A stretch of DNA of 64,000 nt. It comes from Anthoceros angustus. Its lineage: Eukaryota > Streptophyta > Anthocerotopsida > Anthocerotales > Anthocerotaceae. Within the stretch, counting starts at the first letter, position 1, and each line of letters opens with the position of its first letter. A model generated the notes under the pieces. That model did no database searches and was not told the origin of the DNA. It saw only the letters and a list, made by a program, of their open reading frames with translations. This document shows positions 57,101 to 64,000 of the stretch, piece by piece. The stretch covers positions 682,001-746,000 of the forward strand of contig MU008155.1 in assembly GCA_010909165.1 (NCBI GenBank), written 5' to 3'. The translations under genes were made by a program, and so were the position numbers.

Positions 57101-57925
57101 GAGCTTGCTCCATGGCGGGGGAGGGTGATGGAGCAATTTCTTGACAAGGAGGAGGAAACCAAGGGATTGGCGGCGGAGAGCTTGCTCGTGCGCTTTCTTG
57201 TGCGCCTTCTTTCTTCCTTCACCTTTGATCACGAGTTGTGTTCGAAATCGAGAGAGTGTTGAGTGGATGGTTGGAAGCTGGGGGCGAATTGAGAGAGGAG
57301 AGAGAGATCGGGTGAAGGAGAGATCAAATCTTGTCTGTGATGCGAGGTGTGAGATCGTAAGTGGGAAGAGAAGGTGGAATTGGGCGTTAACGGTGGAGAG
57401 TGTGTGTGTTTGAGAAACTCGAGCCGGTGCTTGCGATGGAAAGTGCACAAGGAAACAACGTCTGGTAAGCGTGTGGGGTGGCGCCCTTTACGTGTGTGTG
57501 TGTGTGTGTGTGTGAGGCGGCGTGTGAGGTATCCTAGGAACTTTGGTCTCTAGGAAGCAGATGAAGTGTGGAGTCAGAATAACACACGATGCATGGCGTG
57601 CCGCCGTGTCGAGGATCCATGGCGCCGCGCCGAGATGAGTTGCTAGGGTTTGGTGTGGGACCCACCTCGGTGGTTGTAGCCTACCGTGGAGTGGCTCGGA
57701 GCAGGGTCGTGGAGCAGATTTGCGGTCGGGAAGTTAGGTCCGTGGTAGTTGGATAAGGCGAGGTGAGTAGTTGAGTAGATAGGTGTAAGGTAATGGCGGT
57801 CCGTCGAGCTTAGGCAAAGGTTGGTAGTGATAGAAGATAGCGTCTTTTGGCACAAACCATTCCCTTGGGAGGCGAATCCGGGACTACTAGCGACATTGAG
57901 GGTAAATGTGGACCTCACGGTGCCC
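54172..57925 (+). mobile_element. Uncharacterised dispersed element, copy B
   Basis: This 3.75-kb copy of the element seen at 42.7-48.0 kb runs in the same order: T-rich head; MDHWKVRS/ELKLGFMEERWNYMN frame at about 54830; FLHEVVKAKIDWASLDKLCE at about 55180, the best preserved coding trace; a Lys/Glu-rich block; the tataagagggc block near 56975; and the tail near 57850. It lacks the internal duplication of copy A, which explains the size difference. Frames are broken by many short gaps. Confidence 0.6.
57490..57514. repeat. (GT)n microsatellite
   Basis: About twelve GT dinucleotides in the tail part of copy B. The corresponding place in copy A (about 47565-47585) has a shorter, interrupted GT stretch. 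Confidence 0.95.
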
Positions 57926-59984
57926 CCGACTGGTCTTCAACCCACACTACTCCTCGGTACTGGCAGTAAGCCCATCCACCTCCCACATGGCCAGCGATTT
58001 CGCCCTTGCCCTTCCTCCTCCGGTCTGCTGCCATTTTCCTTCGTCTTTCTCATGATTCCACATTCCTAAGTTTATGCAATATGAGATGACCACATGCCAT
58101 TCCCATGGCCCTTGGCATGTAAGTATATATACCTGGCCAGCAGTGCACTTGCAATCTGCAGGCCTACCTTCGCGGCCTTCTCTTTGTTTTGTTTCCGCCC
58201 ACTTCCTGCCAAAAGTTTCATGCTTGTCACCATCCCTTGGGCTGGCACAACCCTCGATCGTGTTGCTCTTCCTTCCCCATCCGCCTGGCCAGGCATTCCT
58301 CTTTCTTTCCTCTTCCGACCTCCTCCCTTCTCCATGACTTGCGTCACCTTTTGGAGCCCCATGCGAGTCCATGCTCGACCTCGGCTCGGCGGGTATGTAG
58401 CCGGGTACAAAGTTCGGCTGGCCTGTTCACATCTCCCTCCTCTTCCGCCACCTCTGTTCTCTTCCTCCTCGTCACCATGCTTGGTGGCGCCCCATCCATC
58501 CATTGCATTTCTTTAGAATCCGTGTGGATGTCTCATTTACATCTCTAGCCTCCATTCCTGGCTGCCCCATTGAGGGGAGCAGCGTTTGTTTTGACATTCG
58601 GCACACATGTGGTGACCACGCTCCCCCTGCCCTCCATTCTTCCTCCTGCCCTCCATTCTTCCTCCTTCCCATCACATTGCGCCCCTACCGGCCTTGATGT
58701 TGTTGTATAATGCCATTCCACATCTATGTACCTAGCCCCATGTACTCACTCTTAATTGACCAACTCTCCCCTACCATGTTCTTGGTTGGCCCGTTTTTCC
58801 CGAGCCACCCACAGCCACCATGTCCCCCCCTCTACGATCATGACCACCGCTGGGTTCTGCCACAACCACCGCCGTTCGAGGTGTCGCTAGGACCACCACC
58901 TCATCGCCCTTGCCATAGTTGACGATGTCAGTCGCCTTGCCCCTGGCTGCCTTGCGACTATCATGCGTTTGCCCCACCATATAAGCGTTTCCTTCTCTCG
59001 CCGGTCGCACCCCTGTTTTGTTTGTTGTCTGATTGTGTGCTCCATGGCCTACCACCTGCAGCGTCTGTCCTCCATGGTGATCGATCATTCATCTCGTTCC
59101 GTCCCACATCCATGTCGGGTTCCATACGCCTTGTTGTCCCCGCCATTACGTCCTACCTTCACGCACATTAAAGTGCGTTTGTCCTCCACCCGGTGAGGCT
59201 CCCCTTACGACTCGAATGCCTTGCCTCACATCCTTCGCCCTACTATCCGTTTCGATGGATTGTCCCATTCCACTATCCTTCTCCTTGGGAAGGCCACGAG
59301 ATCATGATCCTTCTCCAACTCGTTTGAACATTTTCCAAGCGCCACGATTTGGAGCGGATGTCGGAAGATGACCTCTAACTCTTCAAGTCATAGTCGTTGG
59401 GTCTCATAGCAAGCTTGATGTCCTCCTTCTATAGTCACCGCATTAAGCTACATCGGCTTGTTGGACACATCGAAGGAAGGACACAGCACACAACCTAAGC
59501 AGTATAAGCCCTTGACTTTGAAATCTGCTCCCATTACACAAGCACGAATGGTTGCGACAAGAACATAGCCACATGGATTCATGCTTCCTTCTTCCGTGCA
59601 TACAATCGAAGAAGGTCATTGGCAATTGTGGCGGGCGCGATGTTTTATGAATTCTTCGTGGCTCGGGCGGGGAGGCGGTGTCTATAAAGGACCCTCTCGT
59701 CCATGTACTCGTGTTGGTGTAGTGGAGGCGGATGGTGACAGTCTAATCAGCGTGTTCAAATCGTTTGAGCCACGATTTTGCAAGCTGCAGCAGTAGTGGA
59801 GGACTTGTACGAATCGCACCAGGAATGTGCGTATAGGCCTCACAGTGGGAAAAGCGATATCATGTACTATAAACATGTATGGAAAACAATAGAATAATCC
59901 AATGTTGATGTACAAATCCATCGTTATACATCATATATGCACAAAAATATATCTATTAGTAGGTACCTATACGTACAAAGGTAA
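57926..59984. other. Pyrimidine-rich gene-free stretch
   Basis: The plus strand is rich in C and T, giving overlapping open frames in several frames (for example near 58074-58548). None shows a family motif. It lies between copy B and the inverted copy C and may be an older repeat. Confidence 0.4.
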
Positions 59985-62900
59985 CGTGTTGTGGAATGGA
60001 TTTTTGCATCCGAAGACGCAAAGAGGCCACATTTACCCTCTATGTCGTTATAGTCCTAGGATTCGATCCCAAGGGAATAGTTTTGTGTCAAGGTGTTCTA
60101 AATCTATGGATTCTAGACCTACCGTCGCTCACTCCACCTCTCCGGCTACCTACCCAAAACCCACCAGTGGTAGACTCGGCCACCAGTGGCCGGTTCGGCC
60201 ACATGGCGGGTCCCCTGCAGCGCGCTTTCGCGTCTATTGTCGGCTTCCTGGCGCGACCTTGGGGCTATGGGCATGACACCTATATACACCTCACTCTACC
60301 TCTAGGAATTTGCGATTCCACACGCTTCCCCCTCCCACGCATTTCGATTTTCCCTCACACACTCTCACAATCCCTCACCGCACTCATCTACCTTGGAACC
60401 TTTCTCTTAATGCACTCCCTTCTCACGGGCCACACCTCAGACCTCCTTGGGCCACACAGACCCCTCCTTGGGCCACAGACCCCTCCTTGGGCCACAGACC
60501 CCTCCTTGGGCCACCACAGACCCCTCCTTGGAATAAACACACAGTGGCGGAGGGATCGGGAAAAACCCGGTCGGTGCTTGGGCGATCGCCTTCCGATTCC
60601 GCCTCGGCCTTCGGCAATTCCTACCTCTTTTCGGTGCGCCTTCCGTCACCCCGGGCGTGGAGCTTGGCCACTCGCTCTCGACCATCCGAGGATCTTCCGG
60701 CCTTCTTGTGGAGGCGGTGCATCGGCGAGTTTGATCTTGATGCGTCTCCAATCAACCTCGGCGCATAGCACGGAAGTTCACACGAAATTGTATGCATTGA
60801 GACTCTCAAGGGTCTCTTATACATTCGGTGTGGTCCACTCACTTCTCTAGTGTCTAGAAAATATGGCCCACTACCACGGCGCTCCTACCAATTCGAAACT
60901 ACTCCGGGTCCTCAAAACATCCTATCCCTACCCCAAAAAGCCTCGGCCTATGATGGCGCTCTAAAATCGGCCGCTGCGTCATGATTCTTGCCTACTGCGG
61001 TAGGTGGGTTCCTCGCTCTCGCTCTCCCCCGCCTGATCCGGCGATTCTCCCCAAAACCTCCACCTCGCTCTCACTGCTGGTTTCTTGGCGCCTTCCATGG
61101 GTTGTCTATAGGCCCTCCATTATTCCGCTCCTCATTTGGACCCACAGTGCTCCTCCCTCCATGCCTGCCCCGCTCATTTCCTCGATCACCACTTGCGGGG
61201 GTAGGCCCCGCTCCGTTCGGAAGAACCAGCAGTGGCGTGGCGGTCAAGATGTCTGACCAATGGTTTACGCCCCTCCTCCCAACAACCACATACACATTTA
61301 GTGAGCACGCTCACCAATGAAGCCGGGGACATGAGCATCCTCATCCGGCCGTAACTGTCGCCCTTGACTCGAGGTCCTTACCCTCTCCTCCGTGGACAAT
61401 CCCCAGGCGGTGCCGGATTCCGGATATCCCATCTGCGACTCAGTCGGTGACTTCCCCACCTCGGTTCCTCCTTCCGCGGTGGCGGTTTAGCCACCGTGGT
61501 GGTTTCCCCAGGTGGTGCTTGGCTCTGCGGTTCTTTGTGGCTCGCCTTCTTGGTTTGGCCACCTCTCTCTTGACTCGGCTAGCTTCATCTCTCTCTCGCT
61601 TGTATCTCATGACTTCTTGAATTTCTCAGGCGCCATTGTTTCCATTTGTTCACAGGCTCATGAGACCTCATCTTGAAGCTCCTCGATTGTGGCATCGCCC
61701 CTTGACTGATTACTAAGGCCTCTGTTGGGTGGACATGGCCTTTGCTCACATGCCTTGCATAGGGCCGCCTCTCCGTCTGCGCTCCTCGGCCACCTTGTTC
61801 GCCTTCGGGCTCTCCAACTTCTCCTTGAGCAACTTCTCACAGCCTTGCACACTCGGCCGGTGAGAGCCATGGCGGATCAGTCGAGATCCTGCTGTCGAGC
61901 CATGGGTCAAACCTGCATCCCAAATTGGGGCCCTTGCCCATTCCTCCACAACAATTCTCGTGTGGGTGTCACCTCCTCCACCTTGTAGGACGGTTCGGTG
62001 AAATGCCAAAAATGTTAGCTCGCGCGGACTTGGCTATCAGTTAACCCCTCTTCTTCTAGGGGTTGGTTTGCCACTCTCCTCATCCGCTCCAATCTCTCCT
62101 AGCGGCGACTCCTCCCCTGAGAGGGCACAACTTGTCGTTCCCTTTATTTTCTCCTCCTTCACTCACGTTCTGCTGCCGATTTCGACTGGTGACCTAGGTG
62201 TGGCTGGGTTCCTCTTCTGCGTGTCCTTCCCTTCGACCCCGTTCGGCCGTCGCGCCCTCCTTCTTGCCCTTGGAAACCTCCCACCTTTAGAACCTTCTAG
62301 GGGCGCATTCCCAAGCTACTTTGGAATCCTTGCCGAATCCTCCTTACCTCCTCCTCCTCTACCTTGAGTTCCACGGCCGGTTTCCAGCTGAAGGCGGACC
62401 GACTTCAACTCCGTTAAACACGGAATGCGCGAACACATGAATTAGAAAAGGTGAAATCAAGGAGGGCCGAGGGAAGGAGAGCAATTCGCCTCTCCTCAGG
62501 CTCTTTCAAGATCATCCTCCCCAATCAATTTGTGTACCTTTAACCACCTCGTGAAGAAAGACCAAGTGATGCCATATGATCAACTTCCGATTACGAAACA
62601 CAAAATCCATTTGGCCAATCCCACAGTGCTTGAGACACGAGTTGGCGAGTCACCCATCCATTGTTCACTCTCACTTCCCGGGCTTCATGGCGCGGCTGCG
62701 GCTCGGTCTTCTTTCTGGGGTCAATTACCAAGCTCCATCCTCGATGCTTCTCGCCCCTTTGCTCGAAAGAGTCCCAAATCCAGTTTGCGGCCTCTTCCTC
62801 GCGTCACCCTCTTGCGACTTGGTTCTCAATTGGCGCACTCTTGCACCAATCGGTCGTAACACCATTTCTTCTCCATAACTTGGACCCGGCTCACACGGTG

Positions 62901-63480
62901 CCGCTCTCACTTTCCGATGGTCCATGTTGTTGGCCGCATGAGTGAAATTTCGGCGCGGCTCGGGCGCCATCTCCTTTCTCGTTGTTTCAAAAAAAAACAC
63001 TCCTGCGGGTCGAGAAGGAAAAAATCGTCTCCTCCGCCTCGCTGGCGCTCTTCCGCCTCCTCCGAACTTGTGCCGGTTCTCTTTTCGCCCGCCGTGCGCA
63101 CTCGTCGCGCTCCTCACCTGCAGAGCGGAGCTCCGCGGCGGTTGCATGCGCCTTCTGCTGCGGCTCGCCCTCACGGAATGACCTCGCGGTCTTTGGGTGT
63201 GCCTCTCGATTGCGCTCCGTGGCGGCCACTCCGCCACTAGGGTTGTAAATTCCCACAGTGCATGCGTCCGTTTCTTGCCACCGTGGTGGAACTACCACCC
63301 CCCACTGGCTGTGGCATGTGAGCATCCCTAGCATATATAGACACCTTTTTATTCTAAAATTCCCAATACCCAAGGACTCTATCTACCACCCTATCAGGTC
63401 AAACCTAAGGTTCGAAAAAAAAATTATTATCTCCAAGGGCCAAGGACCATTCCGTATAAAAGACCTTACCAGGCGATTCT
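59985..63480 (-). mobile_element. Uncharacterised dispersed element, inverted copy C
   Basis: The reverse complement shows the element's features in the same order as copies A and B. The tail (reverse of 59990-60110) has acaaaactattcccttggga and gtaaatgtggcctc. The first frame (reverse of about 62935) has NMDHRKVR, matching NMDHWKVR. Near 62555 the reverse strand encodes FLHEVVKGTQIDW, matching FLHEVVKAKIDW. It is more diverged than A and B are from each other. The outer limits are approximate. Confidence 0.5.
60440..60538. repeat. 21-bp minisatellite (cctccttgggccacagaccc)
   Basis: Five tandem units with small length differences, each containing cctccttgggccacagaccc. In one plus-strand frame they read PSLGHRP repeats, but no real gene surrounds them. 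They are internal to the inverted copy C. Confidence 0.92.
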
Positions 63481-64000
63481 CAAAGCACTTTGCTATACAA
63501 ACACTCTCAAAAAAAAAATCGTTCATCCGACACTTGAGAGGGGTTAGTGTATATGTGGTCTTCCATACTCCCCTTCTCATTTGTTGGCGTCCTCGCCAAC
63601 TTATTGGTAATATTTTTAACTTGACCGTTGACCGTTGGCGGGCGATCCACTAAAATCGAGTTGAATTGATCCGTTGTCGAAAACTTACAAAACGAAGGGC
63701 CCCATCCACCTTAGATGTAATTTACGGAAAATGCATGTATCGGTTATCGTATAGTAAAGCGGATCCCGGGAACAACGTATTCTTGGCGCTTCAATCTCTT
63801 GTCGTGCCATTCCTTCCTCTCTTTGGACATCCGCATAACTTGGAGGCTTCTCTCTTCGTGTGTATCTGAAATCACCAACCTTTTCCAATGACTTTCCTCC
63901 GGCATTCGACTTTCTGTCTCGGTGGAACTTGAATTCTATTGGCATGGGTGAATGCCATAAGATAATCTGAGTCTGCTGCGTTGTCACCTTTTCCATGATC
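63481..64000. other. Right edge, nothing assigned
   Basis: No gene is supported in the last 520 bp. Short frames on both strands lack recognisable motifs. This may be the flank of copy C or another repeat. Confidence 0.35.

Noticed and set aside
58074-58548. Overlapping plus- and minus-strand frames of 87-143 codons
   Set aside because: A pyrimidine-rich strand gives low stop density in several frames at once. No family motif or splice structure is seen.
60440-60538. CRISPR-like repeat array
   Set aside because: The units are directly adjacent without unique spacers, and the window is eukaryotic. It is a minisatellite.

Overview
The window is nuclear DNA of a streptophyte plant, most likely a seed-free one (bryophyte, lycophyte or fern grade). 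The evidence is spliceosomal introns with GT/AG ends, chloroplast-type genes (OHP2, a PPR5-like protein), the plant-specific WRC zinc motif, and long PLS-class PPR proteins built from near-identical blocks. I cannot name the species. About two fifths of the window is gene-bearing (1-41 kb, interrupted) and the rest is repeat-derived.

Layout. 0-0.7 kb: 3' end of a MED17-like Mediator subunit (+). 1.06-1.77 kb: two-exon OHP2, a one-helix photosystem-II assembly protein (-). 2.3-9.4 kb: a four-exon WRC-domain nuclear protein (-) whose WRC exon carries a recent 777-bp tandem duplication. 9.4-14.1 kb: about 4.7 kb without a recognisable gene, with short repeats. 14.1-16.1 kb: PPR5/EMB2453-like chloroplast PPR protein (-), head-to-head with a 14-exon FGGY carbohydrate kinase at 16.3-19.8 kb (+). 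20.4-20.9 kb: BUD31/G10 splicing factor (-). 21.2-24.6 kb: an intact intronless 1,117-residue PLS-class PPR gene without a DYW domain (-). 24.8-26.7 kb: a decayed non-LTR retrotransposon fragment. 26.9-28.0 kb: an unusually AT-rich intronless protein kinase (-) in an AT-rich island with several repeat blocks. 31.0-35.1 kb: a broken paralogue of the 21-24 kb PPR gene containing an 837-bp tandem duplication. 36.3-38.3 kb: a ten-exon SEC14/CRAL-TRIO lipid-transfer protein (-). 38.65-41.2 kb: a 1.28-kb non-coding tandem duplication. 41.7-42.1 kb: a GC-rich palindromic array. 42.7-64 kb: repeat territory with at least three copies of one uncharacterised element (two on +, one inverted) and two copies of a CACTA-like element.

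The genes are typical housekeeping and organelle-related plant genes and do not form a pathway together: transcription (MED17, WRC protein), splicing (BUD31), chloroplast RNA and photosystem biogenesis (PPR5-like, OHP2), sugar phosphorylation (FGGY kinase) and phosphoinositide traffic (SEC14-like). Exon models were built by hand from splice sites and reading phase. The strongest oddities are the three independent large tandem duplications, two of them associated with frame breaks in coding sequence; the AT-rich kinase with a duplicated, decayed glycine-loop segment; and the palindrome-rich repeat field from 41.7 kb onward. I found no RNA gene, CRISPR array or convincing undescribed multi-gene system.
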